Assembly (NCBI GenBank): GCA_002295885.1
Contig: DBGM01000045.1
Location: 27,637 to 72,391 of the forward strand
From: Phycisphaerales bacterium UBA854
GTDB lineage: Bacteria; Planctomycetota; Phycisphaerae; Phycisphaerales; SM1A02
Direction: 5' to 3'
Length of the DNA: 44,755 bases
Under the pieces are notes generated by a model. It searched no databases, was not told where the DNA came from, and was given only the letters and a program-made list of their open reading frames with translations. This document shows positions 25,024 to 33,844 of the stretch, piece by piece. The translations under genes and the position numbers were made by a program. How positions within the stretch are numbered: position 1 is the first letter of the stretch; each line of letters begins with the position of its first letter.

Positions 25024-27839
25024 GCAAGCGCCTCCTCCGCAAATGTGGATGCGATCTTCACCGCTTCATCGACCCGATCGGGATCCTTGCCGCCGGCCTG
25101 GGCCATGTCGGGTCGTCCGCCGCCCTTGCCGCCGCACGCGACGGCGGCTTCGCGCACCCAGTCCCCGGCCTTGAGTCCCTGCTTGATGAGGGCATCGGGC
25201 ACGCGGGCGACGATGGCGACCTTCGTGCCGCCGTCGGTGATCGCCAACAGCATGCAGGCCGAATCCTCGTGCTGTCCCCGGACCAGATCGAGTGCGGACA
25301 GGAGGCTGTCGCGTCCCTCGCACCGGAGCGTGCCGACGATGACCGGGCCGGAGGCGGCTTCGGCGATGCCGCGCGCCTCCTCCAGTGCGTCCGCCATGCC
25401 CGCGGATGACCGATCCTTCCGTGCGGTGCGGATGCGATCGCGCTGGGCCTCGATCAGGGAGAGGATCTCGTGTCGGTGGACGGTACTGATGGTCGCCTGC
25501 TCGATCGCACCGTTGAGTCCCTCGTGGGCTTCGAGGAGCTTTTCCCCGTCGACCGCTTCGAGCGATCGTGCCCGCTCGAGCAGTTCGACACCGGCGTCGT
25601 GCGCGGTTCGGGCCGCATCGCCCGTCAGCGCGGTGATCCGTCGCACTCCCGCGGCCAGCCCCTGTTCCGAGAGCAGGACGACGTGCCCCGCCCGGTCCGT
25701 CCGATCGAGATGGGTGCCGCCGCAGAACTCGATGGAGTATCCGTTCCACGCCTCGTCGAGCGGACTGTCCAGCAGCTGCGGCACCGGGACGCCGATGGAG
25801 ACCACCCGGACCGGATCCGGATAGCGTTCGCCGAACACGGCGCGGACGCCGCGGATCTTCTCCGCTTCGGCGAGGGGAACCTCCAGCGCATCGACCGCGA
25901 GCTTCGCGTTGATCGCGTTCTGGATCCGCACTTCGACTTCCGCGAGTTCGGAGGGGGTCATGGCGCTGGCGTGGGAGAAGTCGAACCGCAGCCGGTCGTC
26001 GGCGACCAGCGAACCGCGCTGTTCGACTTCCGTTCCCAGGGTCGTGCGCAGGGCGTGGTTCAGGAGGTGGGTGACGGTGTGGTTCGATTCGATTTTTCCT
26101 CGCCGCTCCTCGTCAACGTGAAGCATCAGACGGTCGCCGACCGCGAGGGGGCGGTCGCTCGACCGCCCTCGATGCAGGACGTAGTCGCCGAACCGCTGCA
26201 CGTGCTGGACGTTGAACCGGGCGCTGTTGGCCGTGTCGTCGAGGATGCGTCCGGTGTCCGACACCTGTCCACCCTGCTCCGCGTAGAAGTTCGTCCGGTC
26301 GAGCACCAGTCCCGCGTCCTCGCAGTCCGTGGTGCGTTCGCAGAAGCTGCGTCCGTTCCAGATCGCCTTGATGGTGGCCGATCCGCGGGCGGCGCCGTAC
26401 TTGGAATCGTCGTCGGTCGGTGCGATCTGCATGTGCTCGAGCTTCGCCATCGCATCCGGAGGCAGCGTCATGCTGTCGGCGTCCTGGTCCCCGGACCGTG
26501 AGGTCTCGCGGGCGGATTCCATCAGCCGTTCGTATCCCTCCATGTCGACCTGCATGCCGCGTTCGGTGGCCATCACCCGGGTGAGGTCGATGGGGAAGCC
26601 ATAGGTGTCGTGCAACTGGAAGGCGACGTCGGCGGTGATGGTGTCCGCCTTCGATTCCTCCGCGGTCTCCACCGCGGCTGCGAACCGCTGCAGTCCGCGC
26701 TGGATGGTCTTGAGGAACGCCTCCTCCTCGAGGCGGATCACCTCGGCGATCGAGTCCTCCTGCGCCTTGAGCTCCGGAAATGCGCCGCCGAGCTCCTTCA
26801 CCACCGACGGAACGATCCGGTGCAGCAGGGGGGTCTCGACCTGGAGGATCTGGGTCGACATCCGGACGGCGCGACGGAGGATCCGGCGCAGCACGTAGCC
26901 GCGGCCCTCGTTGCCGGGGCGGCCGCCGTCGCCGATCGCCACCGAAAGGCAGCGGGCGTGGTCGGCGATCACCCGGTAGGCGGTGTCCACCGGATCCTCG
27001 AAGGAGCCTCCGTAGGGATTCACACCCGACTCCGACCGGATCGACTCGAAGATCGGTGTCCAGAGATCGGTGTCGTAGTTGCTTCCCGCACCCTGGATGA
27101 TGCGGGCGATGCGTTCCAATCCCATTCCGGTGTCGATGTGCCGTGCGGGCAGCGGCGTCAGGGCGCCGTCGTTCCCGCGGTTGAATTCGATGAAGACGAG
27201 GTTCCAGAACTCGATGACCTCGGGGTGATCCCGGTTTACCAGATGTCCGCCTTTTCCGTCCGGCGTGTTGTCGTAGTGGATCTCGCTGCAGGGTCCGCAG
27301 GGACCGGTCGCACCCATCTCCCAGAAGTTGTCCTTCCGTCCCCATCGGGTGATGTGGTCGGGGCGGACGTCGGTGAGATCGCGCCACAGGGATTCCGCCT
27401 CCTCGTCGGCGGAAGTCCCGTCCGATTCGTCGCCGGCGAACACCGTGACGTGCAGACGATCCGGATCGAGCCCCCATGATTCGGTGATGAGCTCCCACGC
27501 CCAGGTGATCGCTTCCGACTTGAAGTAGTCCCCGAACGACCAGTTGCCGAGCATCTCGAAGAAGGTGTGGTGGTATCCGTCGATTCCGACGTCTTCGAGG
27601 TCGTTGTGCTTGCCGCCGGCCCGGATGCACTTCTGCGAGTTCACGGCCCGGGTGCAGTCCCGACTGCCGAGTCCGAGGAACACGTCCTTGAACTGGTTCA
27701 TGCCGGCGTTGATGAAGAGCAGGGTGGGATCGTCGTGGGGAATCACCGGTGACGAGGGCACGAAGGTGTGACCGGCCCGATCGGTGAAGAAATCGATGTA
27801 TGACTTCCGGATGTCCGCTGCCGACAGCGTGCTGCTCAC
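25020..27839 (-). CDS. alaS: Alanine-tRNA ligase
   Basis: Charges tRNA-Ala and edits mischarged serine or glycine. GTG 27839 is chosen because GAGGAG lies exactly 6 nt upstream and the product then begins with the conserved DIRKSYIDFF helix; the open frame continues to 28085 without homology. In the resulting 939 aa the aminoacylation core has GMNQFKDVFLG and NSQKCIRAGGKHNDLEDVG; the editing site has HTVTH (H587 and H591) and CGGTH (C706 and H710). The C-terminal C-Ala domain ends with GGKGGGRPDMAQAGG. It is divergent from tpiA and heads a four-gene unit. Confidence 0.97.
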   Translation of the reverse strand: MSSTLSAADIRKSYIDFFTDRAGHTFVPSSPVIPHDDPTLLFINAGMNQFKDVFLGLGSRDCTRAVNSQKCIRAGGKHNDLEDVGIDGYHHTFFEMLGNWSFGDYFKSEAITWAWELITESWGLDPDRLHVTVFAGDESDGTSADEEAESLWRDLTDVRPDHITRWGRKDNFWEMGATGPCGPCSEIHYDNTPDGKGGHLVNRDHPEVIEFWNLVFIEFNRGNDGALTPLPARHIDTGMGLERIARIIQGAGSNYDTDLWTPIFESIRSESGVNPYGGSFEDPVDTAYRVIADHARCLSVAIGDGGRPGNEGRGYVLRRILRRAVRMSTQILQVETPLLHRIVPSVVKELGGAFPELKAQEDSIAEVIRLEEEAFLKTIQRGLQRFAAAVETAEESKADTITADVAFQLHDTYGFPIDLTRVMATERGMQVDMEGYERLMESARETSRSGDQDADSMTLPPDAMAKLEHMQIAPTDDDSKYGAARGSATIKAIWNGRSFCERTTDCEDAGLVLDRTNFYAEQGGQVSDTGRILDDTANSARFNVQHVQRFGDYVLHRGRSSDRPLAVGDRLMLHVDEERRGKIESNHTVTHLLNHALRTTLGTEVEQRGSLVADDRLRFDFSHASAMTPSELAEVEVRIQNAINAKLAVDALEVPLAEAEKIRGVRAVFGERYPDPVRVVSIGVPVPQLLDSPLDEAWNGYSIEFCGGTHLDRTDRAGHVVLLSEQGLAAGVRRITALTGDAARTAHDAGVELLERARSLEAVDGEKLLEAHEGLNGAIEQATISTVHRHEILSLIEAQRDRIRTARKDRSSAGMADALEEARGIAEAASGPVIVGTLRCEGRDSLLSALDLVRGQHEDSACMLLAITDGGTKVAIVARVPDALIKQGLKAGDWVREAAVACGGKGGGRPDMAQAGGKDPDRVDEAVKIASTFAEEALA

Positions 27840-28001
27840 GTCGAGCTCCTCGTCTTGATGCCCGGGCCCTTCGCCGTTTCGAGGTCGATGGTGCCAGCCG
27901 GCCAGTGTATCGGGGGGAGCCTCCTTCGACTCCCGAACCGCATTGGGATGCGGTTCGGAGGGGGTCGGAGACGCGACCCTGCCGGAGGAACCGCCTTCCG
28001 G

Positions 28002-28007
28002 TATCCT
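28002..28007 (+). promoter_or_regulatory. Possible -10 box for the tpiA operon
   Basis: TATCCT lies 31 nt before the tpiA ATG. It is inside the loop of a CCTTCCG (27994-28000) and CGGAAGG (28024-28030) inverted repeat whose 3' arm overlaps the ribosome binding site. No convincing -35 is present. The rest of the 199-nt alaS-tpiA gap shows nothing recognisable. Confidence 0.3.
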
Positions 28008-28038
28008 GTGCCGTTTGGAACGACGGAAGGGGGCTCCC

Positions 28039-28806
28039 ATGGCACGTCGAACGCCCTGTGTGGGTGGCAACTGGAAGATGAACACCCGATCCGCGGATGC
28101 CGCGGCACTGGCCCGGGCCGTGGTGGCCGATGCATCGTCCGATGTCGAGGTCGTCGTGTTTCCACCGGCGGTCTACCTCCAGGAGGTGCACGAGGTGGTC
28201 TCCGGCTCGTCCGTCGCGCTGGGGGGGCAGGACGTCTCCGAGCAGGCGGACGGTGCGTGGACCGGACAGGTGAGTGCCGGCATGCTCGCGGATGTCGGGT
28301 GCACCCACGTGCTCGTGGGGCATTCCGAACGGCGTCACGGTCTCGGCGAACCCGATTCCCTGCTCAATGCGAAGGTCCGGACGGCGCTCGAAGCCGGCCT
28401 GTCGGTGATGCTCTGCATCGGTGAAACCCTGGCGGAGCGGGAGGGGGGCACCACGTCGGATGTCGTCCTGAAGCAGGTTCGTGAGGGTCTCGCAGGGGTC
28501 CCCATCGAGTCCCTGGCGGCCCTCACCATCGCGTATGAGCCCGTATGGGCCATTGGGACGGGTTTGACGGCCAGTCCGAAGGATGCCCAGGAAGTTCACG
28601 CCCTGGTGCGGGAAACCGTCGGCTCCCTGTATGATGTTCCGTCTGCCGATGCTCTCCGGATCCTGTACGGGGGATCGGTGAAACCGTCCAATGCCGCCGA
28701 GTTGTTCTCGCAGGAGGACATCGACGGAGGATTGATCGGTGGGGCGTCCCTGGACGCCGAGCAGTTCAAGGCCATCGTGGATGCCGCAGGTCGATCCTGC
28801 GTCTGA
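28039..28806 (+). CDS. tpiA: Triose-phosphate isomerase
   Basis: Interconverts dihydroxyacetone phosphate and glyceraldehyde 3-phosphate in glycolysis. The 255 aa carry the catalytic set: N11 and K13 in GGNWKMN, H95 in VGHSERR, and E167 in AYEPVWAIGTG. The phosphate-binding YGGSVKPSNA and GGLIGGASLD loops follow at the end. ATG 28039 has GGAAGGGGG upstream; a longer in-frame start at 27943 adds a non-conserved extension. It opens a five-gene plus-strand run, with secG 25 nt downstream as in many bacteria. Confidence 0.97.
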   Translation: MARRTPCVGGNWKMNTRSADAAALARAVVADASSDVEVVVFPPAVYLQEVHEVVSGSSVALGGQDVSEQADGAWTGQVSAGMLADVGCTHVLVGHSERRHGLGEPDSLLNAKVRTALEAGLSVMLCIGETLAEREGGTTSDVVLKQVREGLAGVPIESLAALTIAYEPVWAIGTGLTASPKDAQEVHALVRETVGSLYDVPSADALRILYGGSVKPSNAAELFSQEDIDGGLIGGASLDAEQFKAIVDAAGRSCV

Positions 28807-28831
28807 AGCGGACAGACGATCGAGAGATTCC

Positions 28832-29293
28832 ATGACCACGACCTACATGATCCTCACCATCCTCTTCATCATCATCGCGGTGGCGATGATCCTGATCATC
28901 CTGGTCCAGCGCCCGCAGGGCGGCGGACTGGCCGGTGCCTTCGGCGGTGCGGGAGGCGGTGGCACGGAATCCGTCTTCGGCGGTCGGGTCGGCGACGCTC
29001 TCACCTACATGACCGTCGGCGCATTCAGCATCTACCTGGTGCTCGCCATCGCGCTCAACCTGATCGACAGCGCTCCGGCTGCGGCGCAGCCGCTGGTTCC
29101 TGATGTCGTGGCACCCGCGGAAGGGGAGTTCAACCCCGACGATGTGTTCATCGCTCCGCCGGCGGACGGCGAGCCGGCGGCCGATTCGACGTTCGTCCCC
29201 ACTCCGGCACCCTCGGATGACGTGGTCGTCGATCCCGAGACGCCCCTCGATCCCGATGTCCCGGTCGATCCGGAACAGAACGAGACCCCATGA
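28832..29293 (+). CDS. secG: Preprotein translocase subunit SecG with acidic Pro-rich tail
   Basis: Small integral subunit of the SecYEG channel. The core (residues 1-75) has two hydrophobic helices and the SecG signature QRPQGGGLAGAFGGAGGGGTESVFGGR between them. From residue about 80 the 153-aa product has a 70-residue tail rich in Pro, Asp, Glu and Val (VVDPETPLDPDVPVDPEQNE), absent from short SecGs. The start ATG 28832 has GAGAG upstream. The last four bases overlap the yicC ATG (ATGA). Confidence 0.92.
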   Translation: MTTTYMILTILFIIIAVAMILIILVQRPQGGGLAGAFGGAGGGGTESVFGGRVGDALTYMTVGAFSIYLVLAIALNLIDSAPAAAQPLVPDVVAPAEGEFNPDDVFIAPPADGEPAADSTFVPTPAPSDDVVVDPETPLDPDVPVDPEQNETP

Positions 29294-30159
29294 TCCGTTC
29301 GATGACGGGCTTCGGCAGCGTGGCGGAGACCGTCGACGGCGAGCAGTTCGCCGTCGAGGTCCGTGCTCTGAACGGCAAGCATTTCAAGTGTCACGTCCGT
29401 CTGGCGGACGAACTGGTCGGCCTCGAATCCGACCTCGAGTCGATCGTCGCCGATCGGCTCAGCCGCGGGACGGTGACCGTGACCGTCCGGTACGAGGATC
29501 GATCCGAACACGCCGCATCGCGCATCAACGGACCCGCTCTGCAGCGGTACCTGACCGAACTCAAGGAACTCGGCGCGGACGTGGATCCGGCTTCCCTGCT
29601 GCAGCTGCCGGGCGTGCTCATCAGCGACGAGCTGGCCGATCGCCGGGATCGCTGTCTCGATACGCTGCGGGGACTCCTGACCCGGGCCTGCGACGCCGTA
29701 CTGGACATGCGGATCGTGGAGGGCCGGTGCATCGAGGAGGATCTCGGTCGGCACGTCGCTTCGGTCGAATCCGCGCTCGAGTGCATCCAGACACGTGCCC
29801 CGATGGTGAACGAACTGTACTCGGACCGCATCAAGCAGCGCATGTCGACGATGCTCGGTCAGATCGGAGCCGAGATCCGCGAGGAGGACGTGCTCCGGGA
29901 GGTCGCCATCTTCGCCGAGAAGTCGGACATCTCCGAGGAGATCGATCGACTTCGGGGCCACATCGTCCGCTGTCGTGAACTGATCGAGGGAGACGGCTCG
30001 AAGCCGGTCGGACGGACCATGGACTTCGTGGCGCAGGAGATGCTGCGCGAGGCGAACACCATGGGAAGCAAGTGCCTCGACTCCGTGGTGAGTCGTCACG
30101 TCGTCGACATCAAGGTGGCCATCGACCGAATCAAGGAGCAGGTCCAGAACGTCGAATGA
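29290..30159 (+). CDS. yicC: YicC family endoribonuclease-like protein
   Basis: YicC of E. coli is an endoribonuclease implicated in sRNA turnover. The 289-aa product has the N-terminal signature IRSMTGFGS...EVRALNGKHFKCHVRL and the C-terminal DUF1732 region REVAIFAEKSDISEEIDRLRGH...GRTMDFVAQEMLREANTMGSK. These are near-invariant in the family, so the assignment is firm though the molecular role here is inferred. The start overlaps the secG stop (ATGA). In many bacteria yicC lies by gmk and rpoZ; here neither is adjacent. Confidence 0.95.
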   Translation: MIRSMTGFGSVAETVDGEQFAVEVRALNGKHFKCHVRLADELVGLESDLESIVADRLSRGTVTVTVRYEDRSEHAASRINGPALQRYLTELKELGADVDPASLLQLPGVLISDELADRRDRCLDTLRGLLTRACDAVLDMRIVEGRCIEEDLGRHVASVESALECIQTRAPMVNELYSDRIKQRMSTMLGQIGAEIREEDVLREVAIFAEKSDISEEIDRLRGHIVRCRELIEGDGSKPVGRTMDFVAQEMLREANTMGSKCLDSVVSRHVVDIKVAIDRIKEQVQNVE

Positions 30160-30183
30160 TCGACGCGATGCACGGTGGTCGGC

Positions 30184-31227
30184 ATGTCCACGTCCCACGA
30201 GCGAGCACAGATGGGAAGCCACGAGGTCCAGGAGGTCCTCGGGCACTACGATCTCGCCCGCGTCAAGGAGGCCCGCGCCTTCAATCGGGGCTCCTCCAAG
30301 TCCCCGAAGGTCCTGCTGCGGACCCTGGACGGCGACTTCATCCTCAAGCGCTGCGCACCCGGTCAGGATGATCCGGATCGACTCGCACTTCGCCATCGCA
30401 TCGTGGCTGCGCTGGAGGAGCACGGCGGTCCGATCGCGGGCATCGTGCCGACCCGGGACGGCGCTTCCTTCATCCGGCGAGGCAGCAGGCTCTACGAACT
30501 CTTCCGCTACATCGAAGGCCGTCGCTACCGACGCACCGGGCCGCAGGCCCACGCCAGCGGATACGAGATGGCCCGCATGCACGACCAGCTTGCGCACTGG
30601 ACCGGTCCGATCCCCGAGGGAGCCGGCTACCACCACGCCACCGGCGTGAAGGAGGCTCTGGGGCGACTTCCGGAACGACTGTGCGCGGACGACCCGCACC
30701 GCCGCCGGGGCATGGCCGCGATCTGCAGTTCCCTCGCCGCACTCTTCGGGGAGGCGCACTTGCACGTCGAGCGGCTCGGCTACGCGGCGGCGGCACGGAC
30801 GATCGTGCACGGGGACTGGCATCCCGGCAACCTCCTGTTCGAAGGCGACGAGATCGTCGCCATCCTCGACTTCGATTCGATCCGCCATGCGCCCCGCATC
30901 CTGGATGTCGCCAACGGAATGCTCCAGTTCACGATGCAGATCGGATCGCCCGACGACATCGGCCGCTGGCCCGACGCGCTGGAACTTCCGCAGCTGGAGT
31001 CGATGCGACAGGGCTACGATGCGGGAACGTTCGAACCACTGGAGCCCGACGAGATCGCCATGCTGCCCTGGCTGATGATCGAAGCCCTGGTGGTCGAGTC
31101 GATCGCTCCGATCGCCGCCCGCGGCCGGTTCGGCACCATTCCCGGGGACCGCTTCCTCCGCCACATCGAGCGGCAGATCGGTTGGATCAGACCGAGAATC
31201 GACGAACTGGTCATGAGACTACGATGA
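30184..31227 (+). CDS. Aminoglycoside phosphotransferase (APH) family kinase
   Basis: Probable small-molecule kinase of 347 aa. The catalytic loop is HGDWHPGN (209-216) and the metal aspartate is in LDFDS (229-231); the N-lobe lysine region is LKRC near residue 55. These suit the APH/choline kinase/CotS fold. Substrate is unknown: antibiotic resistance is unlikely given its place in a housekeeping operon. ATG 30184 is preferred, while GTG 30175 and ATG 30211 are alternatives. It lies 24 nt after yicC and overlaps the next gene by ATGA. Confidence 0.85.
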   Translation: MSTSHERAQMGSHEVQEVLGHYDLARVKEARAFNRGSSKSPKVLLRTLDGDFILKRCAPGQDDPDRLALRHRIVAALEEHGGPIAGIVPTRDGASFIRRGSRLYELFRYIEGRRYRRTGPQAHASGYEMARMHDQLAHWTGPIPEGAGYHHATGVKEALGRLPERLCADDPHRRRGMAAICSSLAALFGEAHLHVERLGYAAAARTIVHGDWHPGNLLFEGDEIVAILDFDSIRHAPRILDVANGMLQFTMQIGSPDDIGRWPDALELPQLESMRQGYDAGTFEPLEPDEIAMLPWLMIEALVVESIAPIAARGRFGTIPGDRFLRHIERQIGWIRPRIDELVMRLR

Positions 31228-32243
31228 GCTTCGACATGATCACCCTGCTTCTCGTCATCCTGCTGCAGCAGGCGCCGCTCGCCCCCGTGCCGGCACCGTC
31301 TCCGGAGTCCGCCGCGCCTCCTCCGACGGCACCGATGTCCGAGGACGAGTACACGACGCTGGTCCGGCAGCTCGATTCCCCGGTGTGGAGCGAACGGGAG
31401 GCGGCCACGATGCGGATGGCCCGAGCCAACATCGAGGTCCCCATCGGTCGCATCGAGACCAGTCTGCAGGAGGGAGGCCTGTCCCTCGAGCAGGTCATGC
31501 GTCTGCTGCGGGTCATGGAGATCCGTCTCCTGCATGCGGCCCGGGGCGCGATCGGAATCCAGATGCCGCTCAACCAGGCCGGTGTTCCCGGCGACCTGGT
31601 GCGCGTGTCCGGCGTGCGCGTCTCGGCGGTCATTCCCGGACTGCCCGCGGAGAAGGTGCTTCAGCCCGGCGACCTGATCACACACATCGATGACCAGCCC
31701 ATCTCCAATCGGGAGGATCTCGCCCGCATCGTGCAGCGGCACTGGCCCGGCGATCTGCTCCGCTTCCGTGTCGTGCGCACCAGCACCCGGCCGGGGGAGC
31801 AGGAGGCGGAACGGTCGCGGACCGAGTATCTGGAGCTGGAGATCACTCTCGGTTCGACGGACGATCTTCGTCGCAGCGGTGGAACGCAGTCCGTCCTCGA
31901 CCCCGCTCTGGTGGATCGCCGCCAGCGCCTCATCGCACTCTACGAGCAGTACGGCGCGGTCCCGTCGATGATCCCCGCGCCGTTGGATCCGAATCGGATC
32001 GAACTTGAGACCGAAGCAGACCCGATGATTCGCGGCATCCTGCGGCAGCTTGAAGCCGCTCGTGAAGGCCGGTACACGATGACCATGGCCCAGCTGCGGA
32101 CCCAGATGATCCAGAAGCTTACCTCGCTCGAAACCGCGCTGCTCGAGGGTGATCTGCCGGAGGAGCAGCGCAGGATCCTGGAACGCCGTCGAGTGAGGCT
32201 TCAGGAACTCATCGATTCGGCGGATCCACAGCGTCGCTGGTGA
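31224..32243 (+). CDS. PDZ-domain protein, probably exported
   Basis: Not a recognised enzyme. The 339-aa product begins with a short hydrophobic segment (5-15) that may be a signal or anchor, then a Pro/Ala/Ser-rich linker (20-38) and a helical region. A PDZ-like domain spans about 106-210, with VSAVIPGLPAEKVLQPGDLITHIDDQPI as carboxylate-binding and core strands. The C-terminal 130 residues are helical, Arg/Gln/Leu-rich and perhaps coiled coil. No Ser-His-Asp protease triad is present, so it is more an adaptor than an HtrA protease. The ATG overlaps the previous stop (ATGA). Confidence 0.78.
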   Translation: MSFDMITLLLVILLQQAPLAPVPAPSPESAAPPPTAPMSEDEYTTLVRQLDSPVWSEREAATMRMARANIEVPIGRIETSLQEGGLSLEQVMRLLRVMEIRLLHAARGAIGIQMPLNQAGVPGDLVRVSGVRVSAVIPGLPAEKVLQPGDLITHIDDQPISNREDLARIVQRHWPGDLLRFRVVRTSTRPGEQEAERSRTEYLELEITLGSTDDLRRSGGTQSVLDPALVDRRQRLIALYEQYGAVPSMIPAPLDPNRIELETEADPMIRGILRQLEAAREGRYTMTMAQLRTQMIQKLTSLETALLEGDLPEEQRRILERRRVRLQELIDSADPQRRW

Positions 32244-32244
32244 A

Positions 32245-32640
32245 TCAGAACAAGTTGCCCGCCAGCGCGAGCACCAGGCCAGACAGCAGGGCAAGGACCG
32301 CGACGATCATCCCCAGGGTGGCCATCAGGGGAAGGCCCGAGCGTGGTGCGCGAATCTGTTCGACCGTATCGCCGACATCGATCGCATCCCAATCGATGTC
32401 GATCGAATCGATGCGGTTCGCCTCCAGCGCAGCCTTGGCCCGCTCGAGATCCTCGCGACGCACCTGCACCGCGGTGTTGAGGAGGTTTCCGGACATGCCG
32501 GTGACCCCGAAGATGTTCTGAGCCGAGCTGAACGCGAACGCCGGAATACCCGCATCCTCGAGCACGATCACCAGTGAGTTGGCGGCGAACTCGCTCGTTG
32601 CAGTGAGCAGAGTGACCAGGTCGTCGTTTCGATCGTTCAT
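32245..32640 (-). CDS. DUF2007-domain protein with C-terminal membrane anchor
   Basis: Possible signal-transducing small protein (DUF2007). The 131 aa have the domain at 10-70: FAANSLVIVLEDAGIPAFAF...GNLLNTAVQVRREDLERAKAALE. A linker with many acidic residues follows, then one hydrophobic helix at the end (LGMIVAVLALLSGLVLALAG). ATG 32640 overlaps the preceding stop as ATGA. It is the last gene of the folC-leuS run. In known genomes DUF2007 proteins are uncharacterised, so no role is inferred. Confidence 0.8.
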   Translation of the reverse strand: MNDRNDDLVTLLTATSEFAANSLVIVLEDAGIPAFAFSSAQNIFGVTGMSGNLLNTAVQVRREDLERAKAALEANRIDSIDIDWDAIDVGDTVEQIRAPRSGLPLMATLGMIVAVLALLSGLVLALAGNLF

Positions 32641-33833
32641 GCGGACCCTCCTTCGGGATCGATATCTCCCGGTCCGATCGGTCCATCCTCGGTGTAGACG
32701 GTCCAGTTGGAGACCTCGTCCTGTGCAACCATGGTGGTCCATCCGATGTCCAGTCCCGGTACGAGACGGGGACGATGGGCGAGCTTCGCCTCCACGACCT
32801 CGTCCTGCACCGCGACGACCTGCAGCCAGAGATGCTCACGGAGAGCCTCGTCGTCATCGACCTGTTCAAAGGGGACCTGCACCATGAACTGCAGACCGTC
32901 CTTGTGCAGATCGTCCCGGCAGGCATCGATGAACTGATTCCAGGTCGCTTGCGCGAGTTTGGTGGTCTGACGGGTCCGCCGAGTGGTTCGGAATACAGCA
33001 ATCTCGCCAATGTTCATCGCATTCAATGCGAGCTGCGGGCACGGTGTGGTTTCCTCCTGCACGGCATCGCGGACGCTGACCAGGGTGCTTCCATCGTCGT
33101 CGGTGATCGGCTCGAACCGTACGAGAATGTCCGGGCTGATCTCAAGCATGCCTTCGGATCCTGGAAGTTCCAGTTCCAACGACAATGCCGCAATATCGCT
33201 GATGGACTCGATCGCGGTCTGCTGCAGCATTTCGGGGACGCCCAACATCACCAGCTCCTCTCTTCCGCAACGCTGCAGCCCCGCGGTTCGAACCGATCCG
33301 CCCTCGAGCTCGATGCGCCAGAGGATGTCCTCGGACGGCTCCCGCTCGACGTCCATGAAGTCCTGGAGGATTCGATCCCGCTCCAGCCAGTACCCGCTGC
33401 CCGTGTCGTGCAGAACGGGCGCATCGGGGAGGGTCATCGAGACCAGGCGGACGAGATTGATGTAGTTCGTGAGGGGATCGTCGATCGAAAGCAGAGTTTC
33501 GAATGCGACCAGCGTATCGCATTGCACGCCGGTGATCTCACGGGTGGCGTTGGCGAGTTCCTCGCTTCGGTCGCACCAGATCGCGCACGGGCTGGGAAGC
33601 CCGTCGATCTCGACCTGACAGGCCCAGATCGCACCCGCATCGTTTTCATCGGCGACCCGGACGTTGAGCTCCTGGCCGGTGCAGTTGGCCATCGCCTGCA
33701 GGATCGCATCCATCGTCGGTGGTTCATCACCGGGCCACGGGCCCAGGACCATGGTCGTCGTGGGGGGGTCGAGGCGGAACGGAGACGGTGGGTTCGATCC
33801 GCCTTGCTGCATGATGTTGAGGGGAAAGTCCAT
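32637..33833 (-). CDS. Uncharacterised 398-aa protein, weakly like DUF2314/DUF4026
   Basis: Not firmly recognised. It has no signal peptide or membrane segment. The C-terminal part (EHLWLQVVAVQDEVVEAKLAH...GLDIGWTTMVAQDEVSNWTVY) recalls the DUF2314 pattern of enzymes and immunity-like proteins, but this is by eye. The N-terminal 270 residues hold acidic beta/alpha sequence with several Trp and Cys residues. ATG 33833 begins 11 nt after the leuS stop, and its stop overlaps the DUF2007 start. The strict packing with leuS suggests co-expression, not necessarily a shared function. Confidence 0.65.
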   Translation of the reverse strand: MDFPLNIMQQGGSNPPSPFRLDPPTTTMVLGPWPGDEPPTMDAILQAMANCTGQELNVRVADENDAGAIWACQVEIDGLPSPCAIWCDRSEELANATREITGVQCDTLVAFETLLSIDDPLTNYINLVRLVSMTLPDAPVLHDTGSGYWLERDRILQDFMDVEREPSEDILWRIELEGGSVRTAGLQRCGREELVMLGVPEMLQQTAIESISDIAALSLELELPGSEGMLEISPDILVRFEPITDDDGSTLVSVRDAVQEETTPCPQLALNAMNIGEIAVFRTTRRTRQTTKLAQATWNQFIDACRDDLHKDGLQFMVQVPFEQVDDDEALREHLWLQVVAVQDEVVEAKLAHRPRLVPGLDIGWTTMVAQDEVSNWTVYTEDGPIGPGDIDPEGGSA

Positions 33834-33844
33834 TGGTGCACAGT

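Noticed and set aside
28002..28030. CCTTCCG/CGGAAGG repeat as a tpiA ribosome-site switch
   Set aside because: The 23-nt loop and 7-bp stem are weak evidence and no known ligand-binding core is present.
26113..28839. A 908-codon frame on the same strand as alaS but shifted
   Set aside because: alaS has all synthetase motifs in its frame, and the alternative is Arg/His/Pro-rich as expected from a shifted high-GC frame.
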